Source of the DNA: Saprospira grandis
GTDB taxonomy: Bacteria > Bacteroidota > Bacteroidia > Chitinophagales > Saprospiraceae
DNA: 64,000 nucleotides
Reading direction: 5' to 3'
NCBI RefSeq assembly: GCF_027594745.1
Contig: NZ_CP110854.1
Location: 434,001-498,000 of the forward strand
Under the pieces are notes generated by a model. It was not told the DNA's origin. It ran no database searches and saw nothing but the letters and a program-made list of their open reading frames with translations. The position numbers and the translations under genes are program-made. Below, one piece after another: positions 1-8,560 of the stretch (positions are counted from its first letter, which is position 1; each line of letters begins with the position of its first letter).

Positions 1-1266
1 GCCATCATGCAAAAGCTCTGAATGCTCATTAACGGTAGAGATGAGGCCCAAGCCCCAAAGAGGTTGTGTTCGCCACTCTTGTCCATTGGCTAGATAATCG
101 GGGCGGTTATCGGCTAGGCCTGCGCCCATATCATGTAAGAGAAAGTCGCTATAGGGATAAATCTTTTGATTGGACAGAGGGGCCAAGGCATGTACTCCTG
201 TTTCAAAACTTGGACGATGGCAATCGCCGCAGCCCATCTCTAGAAATAATTTTTTGCCTTTAAGGACCCTTTGGTCTTTCCAATCTCTGCGAGCGGGCAC
301 GGCCAAGGCCTGCAAATAAAGTTCTACCCGATCTAAGGTCTGATCATCGAGTTCGTAGCCTTGGGCATTATTTCCATTGGGCGCTTGCTGGCAGTCGGTT
401 TGGCCCGGACTACAATTTTGCTCGGGAAAAAGAGAGGAGCTAATGCCCATATCTCCTTGAAAAGCGGCAGTAATCTGTTCTCTTAAAGTGGCTGAATTAG
501 CTTTCCAGCCATAACGGCCCAGCAGTTGTCCATTAGCGCTCGGAATCCAATTGGCCCGTCCAGATACCCCATTTCCATCTATATCTTGTGGATCTTCTAG
601 GGCCAAGATACTCTGTTCGGGAATAGCTTCTATCAGCCCCATCCCCACTAACTGATTAGCCACCCTTGGCGATATTTCTACATCTGCGGCCAAGGGGCCA
701 TAGGCTAGTTCTTGTACCCCATAAGTAGGTTTGCGCAACTCATAGCTACTGCCATCGGGGTATTGCCCCTGAATATAATCGTAACTAATGCTAATTTTTC
801 CCTCTGCCGCAACATTGTTAATCCCTTGGTCCTGTAGCTGCCCCCCATAAGAAGGTTCGGGCCAATTTGCAGCCCCTGCCGAAGCGCCGGGCACCGATAA
901 ACGAAGCAAAAGGCCATGTCCCAGCTCCCCACTAAAAGCAGGAGAGCGCCCCCGCCCATCTTTAAAATGGCAGGAAGAACAAGCGACCGCATTAAATAAT
1001 GGGCCTAGGCCATCCCGGGCCGTTGTTGAAGCTGGAGAAGAGACCCAAGATTGATTAAAGAAGGAATTTCCCGTAAAAAAGGCCAATTCGTCCATAGAAG
1101 ACAAACCAGAAGTTTGAAAACCAAAGGCATTTCGAGAACTATTAAAGACGGTGGTCGCCCCACCGCTATATTCTTCGCCAGCCTCTGCTTGTAAAGGCCC
1201 CTCTTCCTTTTTACAGGCTCCTAGGAGCAAGAAAGAAAGGATGATGATGGGCAGTAATTTTTTCAT
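1..1266 (-). CDS. Di-heme oxidoreductase-like lipoprotein (DUF1111/MauG-like), 3' end outside window
   Basis: This is a 422-codon open frame that runs off the left edge, so the C-terminus is missing. The start is an ATG at 1266 followed by a lipoprotein signal (MKKLLPIIILSFLLLLGAC), so the mature protein should be anchored to a membrane facing the periplasm or surface. Two CxxCH heme-binding motifs are visible, one near residue 100 (CSSCH) and one near residue 345 (CGDCH), followed by LLHDMG and EWRTQPLWGLG. These are hallmarks of the DUF1111 'thiol oxidoreductase' family related to MauG and di-heme peroxidases. The reaction is unknown; electron transfer or peroxidase-like chemistry is inferred from the hemes. 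It appears to be transcribed alone. Confidence 0.85.
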   Translation of the reverse strand, partial: MKKLLPIIILSFLLLGACKKEEGPLQAEAGEEYSGGATTVFNSSRNAFGFQTSGLSSMDELAFFTGNSFFNQSWVSSPASTTARDGLGPLFNAVACSSCHFKDGRGRSPAFSGELGHGLLLRLSVPGASAGAANWPEPSYGGQLQDQGINNVAAEGKISISYDYIQGQYPDGSSYELRKPTYGVQELAYGPLAADVEISPRVANQLVGMGLIEAIPEQSILALEDPQDIDGNGVSGRANWIPSANGQLLGRYGWKANSATLREQITAAFQGDMGISSSLFPEQNCSPGQTDCQQAPNGNNAQGYELDDQTLDRVELYLQALAVPARRDWKDQRVLKGKKLFLEMGCGDCHRPSFETGVHALAPLSNQKIYPYSDFLLHDMGAGLADNRPDYLANGQEWRTQPLWGLGLISTVNEHSELLHDG

Positions 1267-1293
1267 ACAAATAGATATAAGGTTGTTCTGCCG

Positions 1294-1301
1294 CAAAAGT
1301 A
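1294..1301 (-). promoter_or_regulatory. Possible -7 box (TACTTTTG) of the di-heme lipoprotein gene
   Basis: Read on the minus strand, TACTTTTG fits the Bacteroidota -7 consensus TAnnTTTG and lies about 28 bases before the ATG. No clear -33 TTTG is seen at the usual distance, so the call is weak. Confidence 0.3.
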
Positions 1302-1523
1302 AAAAATCTAGCTCATTAAACTAGACTAATTCTTAATAAGAATTATTAAATACCTTAAGAAAACAACTGCATCTATGGTATGGGGGAAAAAGCAACTAGC
1401 TTAAATAATTGCAAAGGAGTGTTTGCTGGAAAAAAAATGCTCTGGGGGATTTATTCTTAGCATTGGCTGAAGAAATAATAAGGCCTTGTACCCTTCTTAT
1501 AGCAGAAAAAACCTTGTCTAAAG

Positions 1524-1575
1524 GCCCTCTTTAGAGGGCTGTCTAAAAAAGCTAGCCTAGGGGCTTGTCCCTAGG
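1524..1575. repeat. Double-hairpin dispersed repeat, copy 1
   Basis: Two adjacent hairpins: GCCCTC/GAGGGC around TTTA, then CCTAGGGG-cttgt-CCCTAGG. A diverged copy with the same layout is at 50357-50409. The rest of the 1267-1833 gap is AT-rich; I see no gene or RNA in it apart from the terminator at 1748-1775. Confidence 0.55.
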
Positions 1576-1747
1576 AAGCAAAAAGGAGAAACACAAAATT
1601 TTAAATAGACTCGAAAAACAGGGCTAGCTCCTGTTTTGTTTTTTCATCTATTGACTGCTTGTCCTTAAGCTCTACATTTATTTTTCATCTTTGGCGGGCT
1701 TGGCCAACTCCTCCATAAGGACAAACTGTATATTCCTTCAAATAAAA

Positions 1748-1775
1748 AAACCAGTCTGCTTCTGCAGACTGGTTT
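1748..1775 (-). terminator. Rho-independent terminator of the helical-repeat protein gene
   Basis: A perfect 12-bp stem (AAACCAGTCTGC paired with GCAGACTGGTTT) with a 4-base loop is followed on the minus strand by a run of seven T. It lies about 60 bases after the stop codon of the 1099-residue gene. Confidence 0.85.
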
Positions 1776-1833
1776 GAGGTTAATGTATTTTATCTTGGCA
1801 GAGATAAAACAGCTTCAAATAGTAGGAAGAGGA

Positions 1834-4800
1834 TTAGGCAAAGGCCTCATTCCATACGGCTTGGTTGTGTAGACGACCAATTTCTTGGCGGCCCCACTTA
1901 TTAAATTGTTCAATTTTCTCGTCATAGCCAAAGCTTGCCCAGCCACCGAGTAGCCAACCCAAGCCACGGGCCACTTTTCCACCTGCACCTTTGTTCCATT
2001 CTTTAACGCCGGCATCTTTCATGATTTCAAAGCGTTCTAGAGCATCAATTACATTGTCGACAATCACCGTATCGGTTTTCTTAGACAACCAGTTGGCATA
2101 TTGGGCACGGCTAAGGAGCCAGTAGGCTGCTTTTTCGTTGATTCTTGTTTCTTGCGTATTGACATACTTGCTCATAATTTCGGCGCGTAGGCGCTTCCAT
2201 TGATCGGCACCGCTAGCAATAGCGCCTTTAGCATCTTCTAGCTGATCAGCTCTTTGCTTATAGAGGTTAGTATAGACAATATCTAATTGTTCTTGGATTT
2301 TGGCCAAGAGGGCTTTCATCTCTTCATACTTGCTAGTGACCCCACGGTTGTACAATCCACCGAGGTCAATCAAACCAGCATTCTGGGCCTCTGTCATCGT
2401 AGACAAGCCCGCTCCGCCAGGAAGAGCAAGAGAGAGGAAACCACCAATTTGGCCCATGGTTCCACCAGATTCGCTAGCGGCACCAAGGAGCATTTTGGCA
2501 ATATCGCCAAAACCGTTTACACTACCACTAAGTAGGGCGGTAACACCGGCGGCTACGGCGGGATTGACGGGAGTCAATGCCAAGCCAATAGAGCTTACGA
2601 CCACTTTACGCACCGATTCTAGCAGCTTCATCAAGTCTTTCTGCTTCTTCATTACAGACTCATAGTCTGATTTAGCCTTAAGATAGACTTCAGCAGCAGC
2701 TCCACCTGAAGCAATTGTTTGGCGGTAGGCGCCATCTACTTGAGAGCCGAGGGTAAGGATATCTTGGTTGAGGCGAGTAAGGACTGCGCCTAGAGTATTG
2801 ACCAAGGGGCCATCAAATCCACCAGAGAATTCTCCGATGAGAGCGGCTTCTTGCTCATCTGTGAGTGTTGTTGCATTGGGGAAGTCAATAACGATTTTAT
2901 CCTCATTGAACTCCATCATAGAATCTTGGACCTCATACTTAGTCAAAGCGAAAGTAAGTACATTATCTACAGCGCCGAGGATATCTTTAACCTCATCGGT
3001 CATTTCTCCATTGGCACGGCCGCCAGTAAGGGCATTAGCCAACCAAGATTCGGCTTGGCCTTGTAGTTCTTTAGCTTTAGCGAGTAGGCGGTTATCTACT
3101 TCGGTACCTTCTAGGATATCGTCGGTATCGCCAAGGCCGAGGTAAGCGGCTTTAATCTTCTCATAAACAGAGAGGAAGTCGCCTTCTTTGATATCTTCAA
3201 TAAAGCCAGCTACTTCTTTGAGGAAGTTGCCTCCTACTTCGATCCATTGTTTGACCATAGTGATCTTTTCTTGGATCTCGGCACCAACTTCTACGGCTTT
3301 AGCCAACCATTTTTCGGCTTCTGCGCGGAAGATATTGACCTTACCGATGAGTTCGTTATCTACATTAGTGTTAGAGATAATGTCTCCACCTCCAGTGATA
3401 TCATCCCAAGCGGCGGCTAGGCGGTCATACCAATCGGGCAAGTTATTGCCATCGGCATCGCCAACAGCTAGGCCGATAAGGTCAGAGGCTTTATCGAGTA
3501 GGCCTTCAGAAGACTGGATCCATTCGCCAGCGGCGGCAATCTTATCGCTAAAGTCGCCATTTTTCATAGCGGAAGCGGAGGCCATAAAGCGTTTAGCTTC
3601 ATTGACAAAGCCAGAGACTTGGCCGGCCACTTCAGCGGTAAATTCTTCTTGGCCATCCAATACTCTTTTGATTTGGCCCTGGGCCCATTCTTTGGCGAGT
3701 TGGAGATACTTTCCGACCACATCCTCGCCATTGGCCATATCGGTAGCGATTTGCATGGCCATTTTGATCCAATCTTGGACCTCTCCTAGATGTTCGCCAG
3801 CGGGAAGCTTAGCGATGAGGGAGTTGGCTAGGCGGGCAAATTCGTCGGCCTTTTGTTTGTATTCTTGAACTTTGGCTAGGAGTTTATCATCGATATCGGT
3901 GCCGGCAAAAATATCATTGGCGCCATCGAGCTCTGTCCAAAGGGCAGAGAGCTGATCATAGACGGCATTGAAATCCTTATTTTTGAGGGCATCGACAAAC
4001 TCTTTTCCTTTTTCGGCCAAAGAAAGGAGTTTCTGAATATTATAGATCCAAGTTTTGACCAAGTCAATTTTCTCTTGGACAGCAGGGTTCATTTCTGCGG
4101 TGGCCTTAGCCAGCCATTCTTCGGCTTTAGTTTTAAAGCCATTGATTTTACCCAACAGTTGTTCATCGATATCGGTACCGGGGATAATATCCATAACGGC
4201 TAGTTTATCCCATTCGCGAGCGAGCAGGTCGTACCAATCGGGCAGGCTATTATTGTCGGCATCGGCGAAGAGGTTATCGACGATATCGCCGGCCTTATCG
4301 AGGAGATTGTGGGTACTGCCGAGCCATTCTTCGGCTCTAGCTACTTTATCATCTAGGGAAGCATCGCCTAGGGCTTTGGCCTTATCGACAAAATCCTGGG
4401 CTAGTTTCTTAAAGTCGATGGCTTCTGCCACAACGGCATTGCTGAGGTCTCCGACTACTTCTGTACCACTAACGACAGAGGAGATACCGCCTTCCATCCA
4501 GCTTACGGCTAGATCTCTCCATTGGCCGAGGTATTCATCTAGGGCCTCTACTTTTTCGATAACAGATTTGGCCAGTTCGATCCATCCTTGGACCTTTTCT
4601 ACTTTATCGCCTAGTTCTCCTCCGGTAAAGAGGGAGGCGAGGCGGAGCCAGCCTTCGGCTTGTCCGATATACTCTTGAGCGCTGGCGAGGATGCCTTTAT
4701 CTAGTCCTTCTTTAGAGCTAAGAATTTTATCGATGCCGGTATCGAGCCAAGAGACGGCCAGGTCTTTCCAGCCGTTAAGGGTAGCCTCGAGGTCGGCATT

Positions 4801-5133
4801 GCCTTTAGCTTGGGTAGCGATATCGCTTTCCGTTTCTGCTTCAATTTCTTCGGCGGCGGCTTTTTTGGCGCTACGTTCTTCACTTTTGGCTTCGCGAGCG
4901 GCGGCAGCCTCTTCGGGCATGGGGATAGTTCCTTGCTCCTCTACGCTAGGCTCATCTTGATCGGCTTGGGCCAGGGCGGCTTGGGTCTGATGCAAGGTGG
5001 CTAGAACTTGGCTGTGTTGGGCTGCGGTTTGGGGGTCGGAAGACAGCCCAAACTGATAGTAGTTAGAGAGCCATTCGTTGGCTTTCTTTTGCAGCAATTC
5101 TAAGCTTTCTTTTTGTTGCTTGCTGATGGCCAT
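1834..5133 (-). CDS. Leaderless 1099-residue helical-repeat protein, function unknown
   Basis: No family was recognised. There is no signal peptide or T9SS tail. After a charged, Ala/Glu-rich N-terminus (about 60-120), residues 122-705 are built of repeated helical units with conserved W, LA..W, AE.WL and eK...v..WI patterns. Residues about 201-475 and 476-705 look like two copies of a larger module. Each contains an acidic motif, DADNNSLPDWYD (291-302) or DADGNNLPDWYD (559-570), of the kind that binds calcium in thrombospondin-3/EF-hand-like loops. Residues about 841-910 are hydrophobic and Gly/Ala-rich, flanked by coiled-coil segments, and could insert into membranes. It has its own terminator and is probably monocistronic. 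A structural protein, toxin or injection-system cargo are all possible; none is shown. Confidence 0.8.
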   Translation of the reverse strand: MAISKQQKESLELLQKKANEWLSNYYQFGLSSDPQTAAQHSQVLATLHQTQAALAQADQDEPSVEEQGTIPMPEEAAAAREAKSEERSAKKAAAEEIEAETESDIATQAKGNADLEATLNGWKDLAVSWLDTGIDKILSSKEGLDKGILASAQEYIGQAEGWLRLASLFTGGELGDKVEKVQGWIELAKSVIEKVEALDEYLGQWRDLAVSWMEGGISSVVSGTEVVGDLSNAVVAEAIDFKKLAQDFVDKAKALGDASLDDKVARAEEWLGSTHNLLDKAGDIVDNLFADADNNSLPDWYDLLAREWDKLAVMDIIPGTDIDEQLLGKINGFKTKAEEWLAKATAEMNPAVQEKIDLVKTWIYNIQKLLSLAEKGKEFVDALKNKDFNAVYDQLSALWTELDGANDIFAGTDIDDKLLAKVQEYKQKADEFARLANSLIAKLPAGEHLGEVQDWIKMAMQIATDMANGEDVVGKYLQLAKEWAQGQIKRVLDGQEEFTAEVAGQVSGFVNEAKRFMASASAMKNGDFSDKIAAAGEWIQSSEGLLDKASDLIGLAVGDADGNNLPDWYDRLAAAWDDITGGGDIISNTNVDNELIGKVNIFRAEAEKWLAKAVEVGAEIQEKITMVKQWIEVGGNFLKEVAGFIEDIKEGDFLSVYEKIKAAYLGLGDTDDILEGTEVDNRLLAKAKELQGQAESWLANALTGGRANGEMTDEVKDILGAVDNVLTFALTKYEVQDSMMEFNEDKIVIDFPNATTLTDEQEAALIGEFSGGFDGPLVNTLGAVLTRLNQDILTLGSQVDGAYRQTIASGGAAAEVYLKAKSDYESVMKKQKDLMKLLESVRKVVVSSIGLALTPVNPAVAAGVTALLSGSVNGFGDIAKMLLGAASESGGTMGQIGGFLSLALPGGAGLSTMTEAQNAGLIDLGGLYNRGVTSKYEEMKALLAKIQEQLDIVYTNLYKQRADQLEDAKGAIASGADQWKRLRAEIMSKYVNTQETRINEKAAYWLLSRAQYANWLSKKTDTVIVDNVIDALERFEIMKDAGVKEWNKGAGGKVARGLGWLLGGWASFGYDEKIEQFNKWGRQEIGRLHNQAVWNEAFA

Positions 5134-5312
5134 AATATATATATGTTAGATAGGTATTTTGCCTTGCGGCGGGCAGATTTTTTCTTGAACTACCGAAAGT
5201 TAAGGACTTTATGGCCGTTTTTCAAAGCTTGTTGGGAAAAGAAAAAAACCTTTTTGATATTCTGTTTTTCTATTGTCTATTTAGTTTTTTTGGCTTATTT
5301 TGTTCGGTTTTT

Positions 5313-5366
5313 GCCCAGCCCTCCCGAAGGGGTTCCCTAAGGAATCCCATAGAGGGGAGGGTGGGC
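5313..5366. repeat. Nested GC-rich inverted repeat
   Basis: An outer stem, GCCCAGCCCTCCC against GGGAGGGTGGGC, encloses an inner near-palindrome (GGGTTCC-ctaa-GGAATCCC). It sits in the gap between the helical-repeat gene and bamA. It is probably another mobile or folded module and is not part of a gene. Confidence 0.5.
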
Positions 5367-5428
5367 GGGGACATATTGATGAATGAGGAGCGCAGCGAGG
5401 AATACCGCTTTTGCAGAGGATTGGCATG

Positions 5429-5546
5429 GCTGAGGGATGGATAGTGGTGCGGCGCAGCCGCAGACCAAGGCGCTGCAAGCGCCGCAGGGCCGAGCGAACA
5501 GCGAGCCACGGCACAGCCCGACCCGACCGCAGGGAGGGGCAGCCCC
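5429..5546. repeat. Intergenic modular palindromic element, copy 1
   Basis: The conserved core GCCGAGCGAACAGCGAGC is at 5489-5506. Variable pairing arms are GCGGCGCAGCCGC and GGCGCTGCAAGCGCC. The GGGGCAGCCCC end faces the 3' end of bamA, and the other end begins GCTGAGGGATGG. No reading frame in it is credible as a gene. Confidence 0.8.
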
Positions 5547-5554
5547 AAAAAAAT

Positions 5555-5586
5555 AGCAGCAGTTCTCTATACAGAAAACTGCTGCT
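5555..5586 (-). terminator. bamA terminator
   Basis: A 10-bp stem (AGCAGCAGTT with AACTGCTGCT) and a 12-base loop are followed on the minus strand by a run of seven T. It lies just after the bamA stop codon. Confidence 0.8.
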
Positions 5587-5609
5587 CCCTAAGCTAAGCT
5601 TAATATTAT

Positions 5610-8183
5610 TTACTTGGGCTCGAAGCCAAGAACGATATTGAACGAACCATAATCGAAGACCGAAGAGCCTGCGGGTAGGTTTTTATCGAAGCCAATACCA
5701 TAATCGAAACCAAGGGTACCAAACATCGGCAAGAAGACCCGAAGGCCCGCTCCTACTGAACGTTTGAGCATAAATGGATTGTATTCACGGAAGCTAGACC
5801 AAGCATTTCCGCCCTGTACAAAGCCCAAAACATAGATTGTTGCATTGGGGTTGGGCGAAAGCAAATAGCGCAATTCGGCCGTAAACTTATTGTAGACCGC
5901 CGCCCCTGTTTGGTTGGCAATAGACACATCTGTTACAGGATCGCGATAGCCACGGAGCGAGATAATATCTTTTCCTTGTAGGCCTACAAAGTTAGAAATA
6001 CCATCGCCACCTAGCTCATAGCGACCAAAGGGAGACAAGCCCACATCCTTATTATAGCTGCCCAAGAAGCCCATTTTGGCTTCCGTCTTAATGACCAAGT
6101 TTTTGGCAATTCTGGTATACCAAGCGCTTTCAAAATCCCATTTATGATATTCTACCCAACGGAAACGGTCGGTATCGGGAAGTTCTGGATCGGTATAATC
6201 CCAGCCATTGACCAAAGAATAAGGGAAGGTCAACTTCATAGAGAGCGAGATAGTAGAGCCTGACTCGGGGAAAAGCGGGTTATTGACCGAATTCCGAGAG
6301 AGGGTTTGGCGGATCGAAAGATCATTAAAGACCCCGGTAGGAATGGTAAAGTCGTAGCGGCGGAGCAGGTTCATATTTTGGTACTCCATAGCAATTTGGT
6401 AACCAAAATAATCATCGGGCCAGCGCAGGCGAGTACCTAGCCCCACCGTTACCCCTGTAATTAATAGCTGTTGAAAACTGCTACTTTCTGGAGTTTGTCC
6501 ATTATTGAATCTCGAGTGATAGGCACTAACAGAAAGCGCATTACGCTTTTTGCCGCCTAGCCAAGGTTCGGTAAAAGAGAAGTTATAGGACTGAAAATAG
6601 CGTCCGTTTGTTTGAATACGCAAGCTTAGGCGCTGTCCATCTCCCTGTGGTAGAGGGTTCCAGGCTTCTGCCTTAAAGAGATTGCGCAAAGAAAAGTTGT
6701 TAAAGGTGACCCCAAGCGTACCGATTAGTCCACGGCCATAGCCTCCCCAACCTGCGGAGAGTTCCAATTGGTCAGAAGGACGTTCTTCTACGGTATACTC
6801 AATATCTACAGTTCCCCGTTGCGGATTTACAGGCGTATTGATGCCCATGGCCTCGGGGTTAAAGTAGTTGAGGGCCATCAACTCACGTTGAGAACGCATA
6901 ATATCTGAGCGGCTAAACTTAGCGCCGGGCAAGGTGCGTAGTTCTCGGCGGATCACATGCTCATGCGTACGGTCGTTCCCCTTAATAATTACGCGGTCAA
7001 TAGTAGCGACAGGCCCTTCTTGGATGCGAATTTCGATATCTACGGTATCATTTTTCACGCCTTTTTCTACGGGATTGGCCTGAAAAAAGAGGTAGCCATT
7101 ATCCATATAGAGCGTACTCAAATCGCGGCCGTTGCGGTCAAAGCTAATGCGGCTCTGCAAAAGCTCTTCATTATAGACCTCTCCTCTGCGAATGCCTAGG
7201 ATGCGGCCCAGAACCTCATCAGAATAAGAGCTGTTTCCTCTAAACTTAATGTCGCCAAAATAGTAAGTGGTCCCCTCATCAATGTGCATATCAATTTGGA
7301 TCGCCTTTTTGACTTTTCCGTTTTTCTTGGGAATTTCTACGATATAGACCGAATCGCGAACAATTTTAGCATCTCGCAAACCGATCTTATTATAATAGGC
7401 CATAACATTTTCTTTGTCGGCCTTATAATCGTACTCAATATACTTAGAGGGCTTAAAAATGCCCATAATGGGGCGTTTCCGTTTGGTATCTTTCAGTAGG
7501 CGGCGCAATTTGGCATCAGAGACCTTTTCGTTGCCCACAAAGTTAATATCTTGAATCCGAATCCGCTTCCCTCGATCCACATTAAAGACCCAGCGGATAC
7601 TATTTTTCAAAACGATATCTTCCTCTTCTTCTACGGTAACGCTAGCATCGGGATAGCCTTTGGTGGCCAAGAAATCTTTAATTTCTCGCACAGCACTGCG
7701 CTTCATACTTTTGGTAGCGGCCCGCCCTTTGAGCAAATAGCGGTTGAGCAACTCATTCAAATCATCTTGCCAGCCTTTACGTACGCCACGGTAGGCATGT
7801 CGAGCAAAACGAGGATACTCCTTAAGGACAATTTTAAGAAATACGGCTTCTCCCAAACGGCGTTCGAGCAAAATCTGTACATCGACAAAAAGCCCTTGGC
7901 TCCAAAGCTTACGAATTGATTTACCAATATCGTCTCCGGGCAGCTTAATGCTCTCCCCCACCTTCAGGCCCGAAACGGCAATCACGGCATTGGGGTCGGT
8001 ATATTCGCAACCTTCCACCTTAATGCCTCCAATTTCATAGGTTTGAGGCAGTTCATAATCCATCACGGGCAGACTGGTATCTGCATTACTGTTCGGCAGG
8101 CTATCGGTTTGAGCCAATAAGGGTTGGCTCAGGCAAAATAGGCAAGCTAGGTAGACGCCTAGCCGTATAGAGTTGTAGTTCAT
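5610..8183 (-). CDS. bamA: Outer-membrane protein assembly factor BamA
   Basis: An 857-residue outer-membrane protein with a signal peptide (MNYNSIRLGVYLACLFCLSQ...AQ). Residues about 45-450 form POTRA repeats, with motifs such as GIKVEGCEYTDPNAV, INFVGNEKVSDAKL, IKFRGNSSYSDEVL and VIIKGNDRTHEHVI. The remaining ~400 residues form the C-terminal beta-barrel, including LSLRIQTNGRYFQSYNFSFT, and end in NIVLGFEPK. BamA folds and inserts beta-barrel proteins into the outer membrane. The length is normal for Bacteroidota. Its usual partners, the OmpH/Skp chaperones, lie about 55 kb away at the other end of this window. Start at ATG 8183, directly before the signal peptide. Confidence 0.95.
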   Translation of the reverse strand: MNYNSIRLGVYLACLFCLSQPLLAQTDSLPNSNADTSLPVMDYELPQTYEIGGIKVEGCEYTDPNAVIAVSGLKVGESIKLPGDDIGKSIRKLWSQGLFVDVQILLERRLGEAVFLKIVLKEYPRFARHAYRGVRKGWQDDLNELLNRYLLKGRAATKSMKRSAVREIKDFLATKGYPDASVTVEEEEDIVLKNSIRWVFNVDRGKRIRIQDINFVGNEKVSDAKLRRLLKDTKRKRPIMGIFKPSKYIEYDYKADKENVMAYYNKIGLRDAKIVRDSVYIVEIPKKNGKVKKAIQIDMHIDEGTTYYFGDIKFRGNSSYSDEVLGRILGIRRGEVYNEELLQSRISFDRNGRDLSTLYMDNGYLFFQANPVEKGVKNDTVDIEIRIQEGPVATIDRVIIKGNDRTHEHVIRRELRTLPGAKFSRSDIMRSQRELMALNYFNPEAMGINTPVNPQRGTVDIEYTVEERPSDQLELSAGWGGYGRGLIGTLGVTFNNFSLRNLFKAEAWNPLPQGDGQRLSLRIQTNGRYFQSYNFSFTEPWLGGKKRNALSVSAYHSRFNNGQTPESSSFQQLLITGVTVGLGTRLRWPDDYFGYQIAMEYQNMNLLRRYDFTIPTGVFNDLSIRQTLSRNSVNNPLFPESGSTISLSMKLTFPYSLVNGWDYTDPELPDTDRFRWVEYHKWDFESAWYTRIAKNLVIKTEAKMGFLGSYNKDVGLSPFGRYELGGDGISNFVGLQGKDIISLRGYRDPVTDVSIANQTGAAVYNKFTAELRYLLSPNPNATIYVLGFVQGGNAWSSFREYNPFMLKRSVGAGLRVFLPMFGTLGFDYGIGFDKNLPAGSSVFDYGSFNIVLGFEPK

Positions 8184-8323
8184 GCGTTTTTGGCAGACTT
8201 TTTTTTCTTAAAACATAGATCGAGGAGCAGACTTAGCCCCCTTTTCCAAACAAAACGGAAAGTTCGGGCCAAAGGTAGGGGATTTAAAAGAGATAAAAAA
8301 TATTTTGTCTATTCTGCTTTTTT

Positions 8324-8469
8324 GGGGCTGCCCCTCCCTACGGTCGGGTCGGGCCATTCCGCAGCTCGCTGCTCGCTCGGCCCTGCGCGGGCTTTGCCCG
8401 CTAGGTCTGCCGCCTTTGGCGGCCCTGCTACAGCCCCTCAGCCTGCGGCGGCTTCGCCGCCTGTCCACC
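8324..8469. repeat. Intergenic modular palindromic element, copy 2
   Basis: The reverse-oriented core is at 8364-8384 (GCTCGCTGCTCGCTCGGCCCT with one changed base). The GGGGCTGCCCC end is on the left and variable arms such as GCCGCCTTTGGCGGC follow. It occupies most of the gap between the divergent bamA and kinase genes, so both promoters must lie at its edges. Confidence 0.8.
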
Positions 8470-8560
8470 GTAAATTTGGACCAAAAAGGGGCTTTGGGCT
8501 TAGCAGATCAGCTAGTTTTTCAGTAGATTGCCTGTTCTTCTGCCACAATCCCTTTATGCT

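Noticed and set aside
66..263. A 65-codon plus-strand frame at the left edge
   Set aside because: It is antisense to the di-heme oxidoreductase frame, which has two CxxCH motifs and a lipoprotein leader.
5270..5548. Arg/Ala-rich frames over GC-rich gaps (also near 8190-8570, 13502-13878, 20535-20856, 32936-33203, 59337-59583)
   Set aside because: They come from the palindromic elements; the same peptide-like strings recur in unrelated places and frames.
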